Positions 21,425 to 31,279 of a stretch of DNA of 64,000 nucleotides are shown here, in pieces. The position numbers and the translations under genes were made by a program. The DNA is from Antarcticibacterium sp. 1MA-6-2 (GTDB lineage: Bacteria; Bacteroidota; Bacteroidia; Flavobacteriales; Flavobacteriaceae). Numbering within the stretch: the first letter of the stretch is position 1; each line of letters begins with the position of its first letter. The stretch covers positions 3,844,001 to 3,908,000 of the forward strand of contig NZ_CP091036.1 of assembly GCF_021535135.1 (NCBI RefSeq), read 5' to 3'. The notes under the pieces were generated by a model. The model saw only the letters and a list, made by a program, of their open reading frames with translations, made no database searches and was not told where the DNA came from.

Positions 21425-21958
21425 ATGGCCATAGCTGTAAAAGATAGAGTTGTAGTACCAACAATTATAGCATTGTCGGTAATTGTGCCCGTAGTTGTGT
21501 TAATCCTTATGTACCTGCCGGAGAGGTATAATTTATTTGGTGCCAGTTCGGGATCATTTCCATTGTTTCACGCGGTTCTTAACGGCTGTACGGCGTTATT
21601 TCTCTTGACGGGTTACTTCTTCATGTCGGTTAAAGAATATAAATGGCACCGCAATTTTATGATTGCTGCCTTTGCGCTTTCCTGTGTTTTTTTGGTGAGT
21701 TATGTAATATCAAAAATAAGTAATGATCCTGTTCCTTATGGAGGTGAAGGAACTTTGAGGTACATCTATTTCTTTGTTCTTATTACGCATATTGTTTTAT
21801 CTGCGATTATTATTCCGTTGGTATTATTCACCATGTATCGGGGCTTAACAGGAGAATATAGCCGTCATGCAAAAGTTGCACGGTGGACATTTCCAATATG
21901 GTTCTATGTTGCAATAACAGGAGTATTAGTGTATATTTTTATGGCTCCGTACTATTAG
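21425..21958 (+). CDS. DUF420 domain membrane protein
   Basis: 177 residues with five hydrophobic segments. The conserved histidines of DUF420 are visible in SFPLFHAVLNG, KEYKWHRNFMIAA, FVLITHIVLSA and YSRHAKVARWTFPIW. The family is found next to cytochrome oxidase and SCO genes and resembles CtaM, which is needed for oxidase maturation in Bacillus and Staphylococcus; a heme or copper role is therefore likely, but this is inference. It follows the SCO gene by two bases. Confidence 0.85.
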   Translation: MAIAVKDRVVVPTIIALSVIVPVVVLILMYLPERYNLFGASSGSFPLFHAVLNGCTALFLLTGYFFMSVKEYKWHRNFMIAAFALSCVFLVSYVISKISNDPVPYGGEGTLRYIYFFVLITHIVLSAIIIPLVLFTMYRGLTGEYSRHAKVARWTFPIWFYVAITGVLVYIFMAPYY

Positions 21959-22013
21959 GCTAGGTGCAAATTATCCTTTTAAAATGATACGAATGACTGG
22001 AAGAGGAATTTTA

Positions 22014-22244
22014 ATGAAGAATAAATTTTGGATTGTTTTAATGGTATTGATGCTCATTCCTTCTTTCTCTGAAGCCCAATGTGCTATGTGCCGGGCAGTT
22101 CTTGAAAGCGAGGATTCACAGGCTGCGGCTAAAGGGATCAATAATGGGATACTATATCTAATGATCTTTCCCTATATCTTAATAGGAGGAATTGCTTATT
22201 TTATCTATCGCAGCCTTAGAGGTAAAAAACAGGCTACTTCTTAA
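22014..22244 (+). CDS. Small CxxC membrane protein of the oxidase assembly operon
   Basis: 76 residues. I know no functional name. A signal-like N-terminus (FWIVLMVLMLIPSFSEAQ) is followed at once by CAMCRAVLE, a CxxC motif placed just after the probable cleavage site, then a second membrane segment (ILYLMIFPYILIGGIAYFIY) and a basic tail. The mature protein would show the two cysteines on the outer face. The start at 22014 is preferred over 21984 because it opens the signal. It sits 55 bases after the DUF420 gene at the end of the SCO unit; a metal- or heme-handling role is my inference. Confidence 0.75.
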   Translation: MKNKFWIVLMVLMLIPSFSEAQCAMCRAVLESEDSQAAAKGINNGILYLMIFPYILIGGIAYFIYRSLRGKKQATS

Positions 22245-22357
22245 CTTTCCGTTAAATTTAACATTTTTCTAACATTTTAGGTTGTAACATATTTTTCCAT
22301 TAGTGGTCTTATGTGTAGCTTCTGTGTCAACACATGGGATGCACATTTATTTATGTT

Positions 22358-23059
22358 ATGATTGAGATCAAGAATTTACACAAGTCTTATGTGATGGGGA
22401 AAAATTCCCTTCACGTATTAAAGGGGATCGATTTTAATGTAGCTGAAGGCGAATTGGTCTCGATCATGGGATCATCGGGATCAGGAAAATCTACCTTGTT
22501 AAATATTCTTGGAATGCTGGATGAAGCTGATGAAGGGAGTTATACTTTGGATGGAGTCCCTATTAAAAACCTTAATGAAAAAATTGCAGCGAGGTACAGA
22601 AATAAATTCCTCGGATTCATTTTTCAGTCCTTTAATCTTATAAATTATAAAAGTGCATTAGATAATGTTGCACTTCCTTTATACTACCAGGGAATCAGCC
22701 GAAAAGAAAGAATTGACACGGCTATGAGTTACCTGGAAAAGGTGGGTCTTGCTAATTGGGCGTCTCATTTACCTAATGAACTTTCCGGAGGACAAAAACA
22801 AAGAGTGGCTATTGCCCGTGCTCTTGCGTCCAATCCAAAAGTCTTACTTGCCGATGAACCTACGGGTGCACTGGACTCACAAACTTCCTACGAAGTAATG
22901 GACCTGATACAGGGAATAAATGATGAAGGTCGTACTATTCTCATTGTTACTCATGAACCTGACATTGCTCAAATGACTAAACGGATAGTGAATTTGAAGG
23001 ACGGGCTTATAATAGATGATACCAAAGTCAACCAGGTAAGGGCCCTAAGTCATGTTTGA
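22358..23059 (+). CDS. ABC transporter ATP-binding protein, MacB/LolD type
   Basis: 233 residues. Walker A is GSSGSGKST, the Q-loop lies in [10 protein letters not shown], the signature is [15 protein letters not shown], and Walker B is [14 protein letters not shown] followed by the switch histidine in VTHEPDIA. The ALDSQT sequence after Walker B is typical of the MacB/LolD/FtsE branch, whose permeases transmit force rather than carry substrate across the membrane. The ATG at 22358 ([14 protein letters not shown]) is preferred over 22334. It overlaps the first permease gene by 8 bases. Confidence 0.93.
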   Translation: MIEIKNLHKSYVMGKNSLHVLKGIDFNVAEGELVSIMGSSGSGKSTLLNILGMLDEADEGSYTLDGVPIKNLNEKIAARYRNKFLGFIFQSFNLINYKSALDNVALPLYYQGISRKERIDTAMSYLEKVGLANWASHLPNELSGGQKQRVAIARALASNPKVLLADEPTGALDSQTSYEVMDLIQGINDEGRTILIVTHEPDIAQMTKRIVNLKDGLIIDDTKVNQVRALSHV

Positions 23060-24299
23060 TATAGAGAGATGGCAGGAGATCTTTGAGACCATCAGCAAAA
23101 ACAAATTGCGTACTTTTTTAACGGGGCTTTCTGTGGCCTCGGGAATTTTTATTTTGGTGATCCTTCTGGGGATTGGACAGGGTATGCGAAATGGGATCTC
23201 TAAGGAATTTCAACAGGATGCTGCCAATATTCTCTACGTTTGGACCGGGATTACTTCTAAAGAATACAAAGGCATGAACCCGGGCCGCATGATCACCCTT
23301 AAGAATGACGATTATAATTATGCGACTTCAAAATTTGAAGATGAGCTCGAGTATCGTTCTTCTATTTACAGGATTTGGAATGGCATAGTGAACTTCGGAA
23401 ATGAATCTGGTTCTTATAGGGTAGAAGGTGTTTGGCCGGACTATCAATTTCTTGAGAATGCCTCTATGACCGAAGGCAGGTATATCAACTACAAAGACAA
23501 TGACAATTTTGAAAAGGTAGTGGTCATAGGTAATAAAGTTAAGAACGATCTTTTTAAAGATGCTGAAAATGCGGTGGGGGAGTATGTTCAGATCTCTGAT
23601 ATAAATTTCAAGGTAATCGGAGTTTTTACAGATCCGGGAGGAGAAAGGGAAGAGTCAAGGGTCTTTTTGCCTATTTCAACTTCTCAAAGAGTATTTAATG
23701 GAGCTAATACCATTCGGAATATGGCATTTACCCTTCAGCCGGAGGAAAGTTTTGAAGAGGCACTCGCAGCTTCTGAAAAGTTTTCCGCAGATCTCGAAAG
23801 CACCATAAAAGAGCGGCATAGTATCGCGCCAGATGATACCAGTGCCATGACAATAAATAACTCCCTTGAGAACGCCAAAAGATTCTACGATCTTATGGAT
23901 ATGATAAAGTACTTCTTTTGGGGAGTGGGAATATGTACAATTATTGCCGGAGTTGTAGGTGTAAGCAATATAATGCTGATAATCGTTAAAGAAAGAACGC
24001 GGGAAATAGGGGTGAGAAAAGCATTGGGCGCGCAACCCCTTTCTATTATTGTAATGGTGCTACAGGAATCAATCTTTGTGACTACCATTGCAGGTTTTAT
24101 AGGTTTAATTACCAGTCTCGCATTGCTGGAATTTGCCGGACCCTTTATAGAAACACAATATATTTCTAATCCTTCAATAGATTTTGGAATTGCCATTTCT
24201 ACAGTTTTTATCCTGATTATAGCGGGTGCAATAGCTGGTTTTTTCCCTGCCTACAGAGCCGCCAGTATTAAACCGATAATTGCTTTAAGAGACGAATAA
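23052..24299 (+). CDS. ABC transporter permease, MacB/FtsX type, first copy
   Basis: 415 residues: an N-terminal helix (NKLRTFLTGLSVASGIFILVILLGIGQG), a periplasmic domain of about 220 residues, and three C-terminal helices of the FtsX domain, including NIMLIIVKERTREIGVRKALGA and the final PAYRAASIKPIIALRDE. These are the MacB permease signatures. It pairs with the second permease, one base downstream, most likely as a heterodimer driven by the upstream ATPase. Exporters of this type move peptides, macrolides or lipoproteins from the periplasm out through a TolC channel; the substrate here is not known. Confidence 0.92.
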   Translation: MFDIERWQEIFETISKNKLRTFLTGLSVASGIFILVILLGIGQGMRNGISKEFQQDAANILYVWTGITSKEYKGMNPGRMITLKNDDYNYATSKFEDELEYRSSIYRIWNGIVNFGNESGSYRVEGVWPDYQFLENASMTEGRYINYKDNDNFEKVVVIGNKVKNDLFKDAENAVGEYVQISDINFKVIGVFTDPGGEREESRVFLPISTSQRVFNGANTIRNMAFTLQPEESFEEALAASEKFSADLESTIKERHSIAPDDTSAMTINNSLENAKRFYDLMDMIKYFFWGVGICTIIAGVVGVSNIMLIIVKERTREIGVRKALGAQPLSIIVMVLQESIFVTTIAGFIGLITSLALLEFAGPFIETQYISNPSIDFGIAISTVFILIIAGAIAGFFPAYRAASIKPIIALRDE

Positions 24300-24300
24300 T

Positions 24301-25566
24301 ATGTTTAGCAGAGACAATTGGAGCGAAATTATCGAAGCTTTGACTTCAAATTGGTTTAGGACCTTACTTACTGCCTTTGGGGTATTATGGGGGATATTTA
24401 TTCTGGTAATTCTTCTTGCAGCAGGAAAGGGATTGGAAAATGGGGTAATGCAGGGTTTTGGGGGTACCGCCACAAATACTATGTTTATGTGGACGCAAAC
24501 TCCGTCTAAACCTTATAAAGGTTTACCTAAAGGGAGAAGATATAATTTCAAAACCGGAGACGTGCTGGCAATTAAACAAAATGTGCCAGATCTAAGATTT
24601 GTTTCTCCCAGAAATCAACTGGGTGGATTTGGAGGAGCCAACAATGTGGTGAGGGGTTTAAAAACTAGTGCTTTTAATGTTTATGGTGATTATCCCGAGG
24701 TCATCCTGCAAATGCCAATGGACATCACCTCAGGGCGGTTCATTAATTATTCTGATATTAATGATAATCGCAAGGTGGCAATCATTGGGGAAGGAGTTAG
24801 AAAAGAAATGTATGAACCCGGCGAGGAAGTAGTGGGAAGTTACATAAAGATAAACGGCGTTAACTTCATGGTTATAGGTACATATAAGAAAAAAGGAGGT
24901 AACGGTGGAAATTCTGAAGAAGATCAAAAGGAGATTTATGTTCCCTTTACAGCATTCTCCCAGGCCTTTAATATGGGAGAAACAGTAGGATGGATGGCTA
25001 TTACCGCTGTAGATGATGCGTCTATAACCAATCTTAAATCCCAGGTTTTTGATATAATAAAATCAAGACACTCTATTCATCCAGAAGATGACCGGGCTAT
25101 AGGGAATTTTGACCTTTATGAGGAATTTAGTAAGGTTAATGGATTATTTGTGGCTCTTAAAGCAGTTGCTTATTTCGTGGGCACCTTAGTATTGCTGTCG
25201 GGTATTATTGGGATAAGTAATATTATGCTTATTGTAGTTAAGGAACGTACAAATGAGATAGGAATTCGACGGGCCCTTGGTGCCACTCCCTGGTCTATAA
25301 GAGGTCAAATACTTCTGGAATCAATTTTTTTAACTATAATTTCAGGTATGGCAGGTATAGTATTGGCAATAGGTGTGATTGCGCTGGTGAACCTTCAGCT
25401 AAAAGGGGTGGACACTACAGATATGATGTTCCTCAATCCCAGTGTGGACCTTGGGGTAGTCTTTATAGCTCTGTCTATTTTAATTATTTCAGGTTTGCTT
25501 GCAGGATTGATCCCGGCACAAAATGCCATTAGGATCAAACCGGTAGATGCCCTAAGAACAGAATAA
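24301..25566 (+). CDS. ABC transporter permease, MacB/FtsX type, second copy
   Basis: 421 residues with the same layout as the preceding copy: N-terminal helix (WFRTLLTAFGVLWGIFILVILLAAGKG), a periplasmic domain, and a C-terminal FtsX region with NIMLIVVKERTNEIGIRRALGATPWSI and the ending PVDALRTE. Sequence similarity at both ends shows an old duplication, while the periplasmic domains have diverged (for example the Gly/Asn-rich KKGGNGGNSEEDQKE). Start follows the previous stop by one base. Confidence 0.92.
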   Translation: MFSRDNWSEIIEALTSNWFRTLLTAFGVLWGIFILVILLAAGKGLENGVMQGFGGTATNTMFMWTQTPSKPYKGLPKGRRYNFKTGDVLAIKQNVPDLRFVSPRNQLGGFGGANNVVRGLKTSAFNVYGDYPEVILQMPMDITSGRFINYSDINDNRKVAIIGEGVRKEMYEPGEEVVGSYIKINGVNFMVIGTYKKKGGNGGNSEEDQKEIYVPFTAFSQAFNMGETVGWMAITAVDDASITNLKSQVFDIIKSRHSIHPEDDRAIGNFDLYEEFSKVNGLFVALKAVAYFVGTLVLLSGIIGISNIMLIVVKERTNEIGIRRALGATPWSIRGQILLESIFLTIISGMAGIVLAIGVIALVNLQLKGVDTTDMMFLNPSVDLGVVFIALSILIISGLLAGLIPAQNAIRIKPVDALRTE

Positions 25567-25592
25567 AAAAATCAATTTATCAATAATCAAAA

Positions 25593-26708
25593 ATGAAAAG
25601 AATATTCACCATCATCATCCTCGTACTTATAGCTGTGACTTTTGTTGGCGCGTTATATTACCTGTACCAAAAGAATCAGGAAGATCCTGTAGTTTATGAA
25701 ACCGAAAGTCCTTCAAAACAAACTATTATTAAGAGAACAGTAGCTACGGGAAGTATTGTGCCCCGGGAAGAAGTTCTTATTAAACCAAATATTTCAGGGA
25801 TTATTGATGAAATCTATATAGAGGCAGGCGAACGAGTAAAGGCCGGAGATCTTATAGCAAGAATACGGGTAATCCCGAATGTCTCTTCTTTACAAAGTGC
25901 TAAAGACGCAGTCACAACTGCGAAAATTAATCTGGATACAGAGCAAAAATTATATGACAGGCAAAAGTCCTTATTTGATAAGGGAGTAATTTCTGCAAAT
26001 GATTTTGATAATGCCGAAGTATCATTTAAGCGCGCTCAACAAACTTATCGATCGGCTCAGCAAAACTTCGAAATTGTAAGAACAGGAACAACCAGTGGAA
26101 TAGGAAGTGCCGCTAATACTTTAATTAGATCTACAATTGACGGTATGGTCCTGGACGTTCCTGTTAAAGCAGGAAACCAGGTGATTGAAAGTAACAACTT
26201 TAACGACGGGACCACAATTGCTACTCTTGCCGATGTAAATAAGATGATCTTTGAAGGAAAAGTAGACGAGAGTGAAGTTGGTAAAATAAAAGAAAATCTT
26301 CCACTTGAAATTACCGTAGGTGCCATTGAGAACAAAACATTTGATGCAGTACTGGATTATATAGCCCCAAAAGGTGTGAGTGAAAATGGAGCAATACAAT
26401 TTGACATCAAAGGAACCCTGAATAAAGCAGACACAACTTTTATTAGGGCCGGATTAAGTGCAAATGCCTCTATTATCCTTGCCAGGGTAGACAGTACTCT
26501 TGCAGTAAAAGAGGCGCTGGTGCAATTTGATCCAAAAACTCAACAACCTTATGTGGAGGTGGAAACAGGAGATCAGCAATTTAAAAGGAAGGATATTCAG
26601 CTTGGGGTGAGTGACGGGATCTATGTTCAGGTGGTAAGCGGGCTTGAGAATAATGATAAAATAAAGATCTGGAACCAGGTTAAACCCGCACAGGCACTGT
26701 CTAATTAA
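25593..26708 (+). CDS. Periplasmic adaptor (membrane fusion protein), first copy
   Basis: 371 residues. One N-terminal anchor (IFTIIILVLIAVTFVGALYYLY), a lipoyl-like half-motif (VLIKPNISGIIDEIYIEAGERVKAGDLIARI), a short helical hairpin (about 100-155), the second half-motif (RSTIDGMVLDVPVKAGNQV), and beta-barrel and membrane-proximal domains. Adaptors of this HlyD/MacA type link the inner-membrane pump to the TolC channel. It lies 26 bases after the second permease gene, in the exporter operon. Confidence 0.9.
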   Translation: MKRIFTIIILVLIAVTFVGALYYLYQKNQEDPVVYETESPSKQTIIKRTVATGSIVPREEVLIKPNISGIIDEIYIEAGERVKAGDLIARIRVIPNVSSLQSAKDAVTTAKINLDTEQKLYDRQKSLFDKGVISANDFDNAEVSFKRAQQTYRSAQQNFEIVRTGTTSGIGSAANTLIRSTIDGMVLDVPVKAGNQVIESNNFNDGTTIATLADVNKMIFEGKVDESEVGKIKENLPLEITVGAIENKTFDAVLDYIAPKGVSENGAIQFDIKGTLNKADTTFIRAGLSANASIILARVDSTLAVKEALVQFDPKTQQPYVEVETGDQQFKRKDIQLGVSDGIYVQVVSGLENNDKIKIWNQVKPAQALSN

Positions 26709-26772
26709 CTAGTTTTAAAATTATTTGTAACATCTCAAAGTTTTGGTAGACTTATCTTTTACAACCTCATCT

Positions 26773-28210
26773 ATGAAAAAATCAATCTTAGTTGTTTTTG
26801 CACTTTTTGCAATCACTAATATTTATTCTCAGGAAAAAGAATGGACCCTTCAGGAGTGTATTGCTTATGCCCTGGAAAACAATATTTCTATTAAGCAGTC
26901 ACAGCTGGATTTAGAATCTTCAGATATAGACAGGCTTGACGCTATTGGAAATTTTATACCCAGCATTAATTTAAATGCGACGAATGCCTGGAATACCAGG
27001 TCTTACTCAAAATGTAACAACAGGAATTCTCCAAACCCAAACTACCAGGAACTTTTCTGCGGGTGCTTCGGCCAGTTTATTATTGTTTGATGGCCTGCGC
27101 AACTTCCGCCAGTTACAAAGAGCAAAATTGTCTCAACTGGCAAGCCAGTATTCCCTGGATCTTATGCGGGACGATATAGCTCTCTTTGTAGCAAACTCCT
27201 ATTTACAGGTGCTTTTTAACAAGCAAAGCCTGGAGATCCTGGAATCACAACTGGAAGTCACAAAAGCTCAACTGGAGAGGACAGAGGATCTGGTTGAAGC
27301 AGGAGTTCTTCCCGAAGGAGATCTTCTGGAGATACAGGCAACCTATGCTGATGAGATGCAGCGAATAATTGTTGCTCAAAATAATATTCGAATTTCCCTT
27401 ATTAGCCTTGCACAAACATTGCTGATAAAAGATTATGAGAATTTTGATATAGCCGATAGAGAATACGACGTATTAGGAAGTGAGATCCTCGCCCGCACGC
27501 CGGAAGAATTAGTGGCAAACGCCAAGGAGGAAAGAAATGAAATTAAAGTTGCCGAAGCGAACCTCGAATTGGCAGAAGCTGATGTTGAATTAGCTAAAGG
27601 TGCTTACTATCCATCCCTTGGGGCATTTTTTAACTACAATACCAGGGAATCCGGAGCGGGAAGAATAGTTGGTGCTATCCAGGATCCTGATCAGCCAAAC
27701 AGGCCCATAGGATTTGTTGAATCTTCAGGAGATGTGGTTGTTGCTCCCAATACTATTGCACAACTTGGAAACCCCCTCCCGTTCTTCAGGCAATTATATT
27801 TAAATGACGGTATAACTTATGGAGTGCAGTTAAGCATTCCAGTATTGAATGGATTTTCTACCAGGAATCAGGTTAAACGAAATAAAATAAACGTTGAAAG
27901 AGCGACCTTTCAATTGGAGCAGGCCGAATTAGACCTGGAAGCAGATGTGTACCAGGCTTATGTTGATGCACAGGGGGCTTATGAAGCTTATGAAGCAGCC
28001 CTGGTTGCGCTAAATGCACAGGAACGTGCAAATACGTATGCAACTGAAAGATTTGATGTGGGATTAACCAATGCATTTGATTTCAGCCAGTCTAAATTAA
28101 GGCTTGAAAATGCTCAAACCGAAGTGATCCGGGCAAAATATGATTATATATTCAAATTAAAAGTGATCGAGTTATATTTTGGTATTCCAGTAACCGATCT
28201 TAAATTCTAG
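26773..28210 (+). CDS. TolC family outer-membrane efflux protein (one frameshift)
   Basis: About 479 residues. Signal peptide SILVVFALFAITNIYS, then WTLQECIAYALENN, which opens almost all TolC-like proteins of Bacteroidota. Two long coiled-coil repeats follow, each with the structure of a TolC half (about 150-215 and 370-440), and the C-terminus reads KVIELYFGIPVTDLKF. The frame changes near 26994 in GGAATACCAGG: the next frame continues as GLTQNVTTGILQTQTTRNFSAG. It forms the outer channel of the exporter. The ATG at 26773 starts the signal peptide. Confidence 0.92.
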
Positions 28211-28213
28211 AAA

Positions 28214-29479
28214 ATGAAGAAAAAAACGCTCATCATAATTAGTGTTGTTGTAGTACTGCTTATAGTGGTTCTGGTTGTCGGGAAAAAAGCGGGATGGTTC
28301 GGTAATTCCGGAAACCTGAAAGAAGTAGAAATTACCCAGATCCAGCCAATGGAAATAGTAGAAACCGTAGCTGCCACAGGTAAGATACAACCTACCATTG
28401 AGGTTAAGTTGTCTTCGGAAGTTTCCGGGGAAATAATTGAACTTCCTATTGTAGAAGGTCAACTGGTGGAAAAAGGAGATTTACTCGTGCGTATTAATCC
28501 TGATTTATATCAATCCAGTTTACAAAGGTCGCAGGCGGGATTACAAAATGTGCGCGCAAACTTTGCACAATCTGAAGCCAGCTTAAAAGAGGCTAAAGCA
28601 AATTATGACAGGAATAAGATCCTTTTTGAAAGAGGAGTGATTTCTAAAGCAGAATGGGATAAGATCGTTGCCTCTTATGAAATGGCTGAAGCTTCCAAGA
28701 ATGCTGCATACTATAGCATGCAAAGCGCCGCAGCTACAGTGACTGAAGCTACAGATAACCTTTCCAGAACCAGCATTTTTGCTCCTATGCGGGGTACTAT
28801 CTCACGGCTTGATGTAGAACTTGGAGAAAGAGTAGTGGGAACACAACAAATGGCAGGTACCGAGATCGTGCGAGTAGCAGACTTGTCAAATATGGAAGTG
28901 GTGGTAGATGTAAATGAAAATGATATTGTAAAAGTAAGTGTTGGAGATTCCACGATTGTTGAGGTAGATGCCTATCTTAAGAGAGAGTTTAAAGGTGTGG
29001 TTACTGAAATTTCCAATTCTGCCATAGAAGGATTAACAGCCGATCAGGTTACTAACTTTAAGGTTAAGGTCCAGATCCTGGAAAGTTCCTATAAAGATCT
29101 TCTGGAAGGCAAACCAGAGAATTATTCTCCTTTCAGGCCGGGAATGACTGCTACAGTAGATATCATTACCAGAAGAAAAGTAGATGTGTTGGGAGTGCCA
29201 ATTAGCGCCATTGTTATTAAAAACGATACTACATCAAAAGGTGGAGCGGCAGCAGCTACCCCGGGATCTCAAAAATTTGAAACTGTTTTTGTGAAAGATG
29301 GAAATCATGCTAAATTGCGGGTTGTAAAAACAGGGATCCAGGACGATAGAAATATTGAAATTGTTTCAGGACTGGAAGAAGGTGAAACTGTGATCATTGG
29401 TCCTTATAATTTAGTTACCCGAACTTTAAAGGACGGCGATGAAGTAACAGTTCCAAATCAACCTATCGCTTCGGAATAA
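28214..29479 (+). CDS. Periplasmic adaptor (membrane fusion protein), second copy
   Basis: 421 residues. Anchor TLIIISVVVVLLIVVLVVG, lipoyl half-motifs VKLSSEVSGEIIELPIVEGQLVEKGD and RTSIFAPMRGTISRLDVELGERVVG, and a coiled-coil hairpin about residues 100-170. It is closer to the MacA family than the first adaptor and carries the C-terminal GLEEGETVIIGPYN. It follows the TolC stop by three bases. Two different adaptors flanking a single TolC suggest a mixed adaptor ring or two alternative pumps sharing the channel. Confidence 0.9.
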   Translation: MKKKTLIIISVVVVLLIVVLVVGKKAGWFGNSGNLKEVEITQIQPMEIVETVAATGKIQPTIEVKLSSEVSGEIIELPIVEGQLVEKGDLLVRINPDLYQSSLQRSQAGLQNVRANFAQSEASLKEAKANYDRNKILFERGVISKAEWDKIVASYEMAEASKNAAYYSMQSAAATVTEATDNLSRTSIFAPMRGTISRLDVELGERVVGTQQMAGTEIVRVADLSNMEVVVDVNENDIVKVSVGDSTIVEVDAYLKREFKGVVTEISNSAIEGLTADQVTNFKVKVQILESSYKDLLEGKPENYSPFRPGMTATVDIITRRKVDVLGVPISAIVIKNDTTSKGGAAAATPGSQKFETVFVKDGNHAKLRVVKTGIQDDRNIEIVSGLEEGETVIIGPYNLVTRTLKDGDEVTVPNQPIASE

Positions 29480-29490
29480 AAAATACTTAC

Positions 29491-30148
29491 GTGCAAAAAA
29501 TTTTGTGTATTGAAACGGCTTCTACTAATTGCTCTGTAGCATTAAGCAATGGGGAAGGGGTTGTTGCAGTCAAAGAAGACTACAGCCTGAATTTTTCGCA
29601 TGCCGAGCGATTACACATTTTTATTCAGGAGATCCTCAGGGAAAATAATCTCGCTCTTTCAAATTTGGATGCTATTGCAATAAGTGAAGGCCCCGGTTCT
29701 TATACAGGACTCAGGATTGGAGTTTCTGCAGCAAAAGGTCTTTGTTTCTCTTTAGATATTCCACTTATTGCAGTTCCTACCCTGGCTTCTTTATCCCACC
29801 AGGTGAAAGAAAAGGTAGTCGTTGTACCTATGATGGATGCCCGTAGAATGGAAGTCTATACTGCTGTTTTTAATGAACAGCAGGAACAGGTAGAGAAAAC
29901 TTCAGCAAAAATTCTTGAAGCCGATTCTTATAGTCATCTTCTTGAAAAAGGGAAAGTGTATTTTATTGGTAGTGGAGTTGAAAAATTCAGAAACATTTGC
30001 TTAGCACGAAAATGCTGTTTATATAGAAGGTAAACTCCCTTCAGCACGAGAAATGGTAAAGGTTGCCATTAGTAAGTACAAAAAAAGCGACTTTGAAGAT
30101 GTCGCTTATTTTGAACCTTTTTACCTTAAAGATTTTATTGCAGGTTAA
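29491..30148 (+). CDS. tsaB: tRNA threonylcarbamoyladenosine modification protein TsaB (one frameshift)
   Basis: About 219 residues. TsaB is the partner of TsaD in forming t6A37 in ANN-decoding tRNAs, an essential modification. Motifs are ILCIETASTNCSVAL, NFSHAERLH, ISEGPGSYTGLRIG and VVVPMMDARRMEVY. The frame runs off after EKFRNIC; replacing TA in GCTTAGC (30002-30003) by G gives WHENAVYIEGKLPSAREMV and the usual YFEPFYLKDF end at 30148. It overlaps the convergent channel gene by four bases. Because tsaB is essential, the break is almost surely an error. Confidence 0.9.
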
Positions 30149-31026
30149 TTCCTTTGGTCCTGTATCTCATTTTTAGATTTCTTCCCATTTTTTGATCCTT
30201 CGGAATGGTCGAAGAAATGAACATCTCTTTGTGGGAAGGGAATACTTATCCCGGCCGCTTCAAGTCTCATTTTTGCTTCTTCTATAGTATACCAGTGGCA
30301 ATTCCAGAAATTATCATTTAAAGCAAAAAACCTCAGGGATAGGTTTACTGAGCTATCTGCAAGATCGGTTACCATTACAACAGGTTCGGGATCTTTAAGT
30401 ATTCCCTCCTGTTCCATCATAAGGTTAAGCAATATCTCTTTGGCAAGTTTGATATTGCTTTCATACGAGATTCCTATAGTAATGGCATCTCTTCTTTTTC
30501 CTTCAACAGTATAATTTATAATATTGTCATTCGTTAACTGCCCGTTGGGAATGATGGCCAACTGGTTTCCAAAAGTTACAAGCTTAGTATAAAAAAGGGA
30601 AGTTTCTTTCACACTTCCCGAAACACCTTTGGCCTCGATCCAGTCACCCACTCTAAAGGGTTTAAGAATAAGAATAAGAACCCCACCTGCAAAGTTTGAT
30701 AAAGATCCCTGTAGTGCTAAACCAATTGCCAAACTGGCAGCACCAATAACAGCTACAAGTGAGGTCGTTTCAAACCCCAGCTGGGTGATTACAAGAATAA
30801 CAAGAAGGATCTTCAGGCCTACACCTACAAGGCTAATAACAAAATTCTCTATAGTTTTATCATAGCCTTTCTTATGTATAAGTTTACGAATATATCCGGT
30901 GAGGATCTTAATAAACCAGATTCCAAATACAAGTAGAAAAATTGCAGCCAGGAAATTTGGCAGGTAATCAATTAGTTGTGATGTAAATTCTTTGACATAG
31001 TACTCTATGTCCTGAAAATATTCCAT
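30145..31026 (-). CDS. Small-conductance mechanosensitive channel (MscS family)
   Basis: 293 residues from the ATG at 31026; an in-frame upstream start would add 12 residues. Three membrane helices; the pore helix reads AASLAIGLALQGSLSNFAGGVLIL, followed by KPFRVGDWIEAKGVSGSV and NQLAIIPNGQLTNDNIINYT, all conserved in MscS. It opens on membrane stretch to release solutes after osmotic downshock. The C-terminus ends in a basic tail (KNGKKSKNEIQ). It faces tsaB, with stops overlapping by four bases. Confidence 0.93.
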   Translation of the reverse strand: MEYFQDIEYYVKEFTSQLIDYLPNFLAAIFLLVFGIWFIKILTGYIRKLIHKKGYDKTIENFVISLVGVGLKILLVILVITQLGFETTSLVAVIGAASLAIGLALQGSLSNFAGGVLILILKPFRVGDWIEAKGVSGSVKETSLFYTKLVTFGNQLAIIPNGQLTNDNIINYTVEGKRRDAITIGISYESNIKLAKEILLNLMMEQEGILKDPEPVVMVTDLADSSVNLSLRFFALNDNFWNCHWYTIEEAKMRLEAAGISIPFPQRDVHFFDHSEGSKNGKKSKNEIQDQRN

Positions 31027-31195
31027 TCTAATAATTTTTGCAAAGGGAAGGAATTTTGCCAAGAATTATTGATTCTCAATTGTTTAAATTTTGTTAAAAC
31101 CTTGGTTTTATTACAGAAGATCAGGGGCTATTCATGCCGTGAAGATTTATCATTTTTAAGGTGCTGAAGAAAAATTCTTCATATAGGAAAGAAAC

Positions 31196-31222
31196 TTGAA
31201 GCTTAAAGTTTTAGTAACCTTG
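31196..31222 (+). promoter_or_regulatory. Possible promoter for the phosphate permease gene
   Basis: TTG at 31196-31198, 16 bases, then TAACCTTG, one mismatch from TAnnTTTG. It is about 58 bases before the ATG at 31280. The rest of the 31027-31270 gap, between the divergent channel and permease genes, is AT-rich with nothing else I can name. Confidence 0.4.
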
Positions 31223-31279
31223 GAATAGTTTTTTTTAATTAAAAATACCGGAATTTTGTAGGTCAAGAAATTGTCCTGT

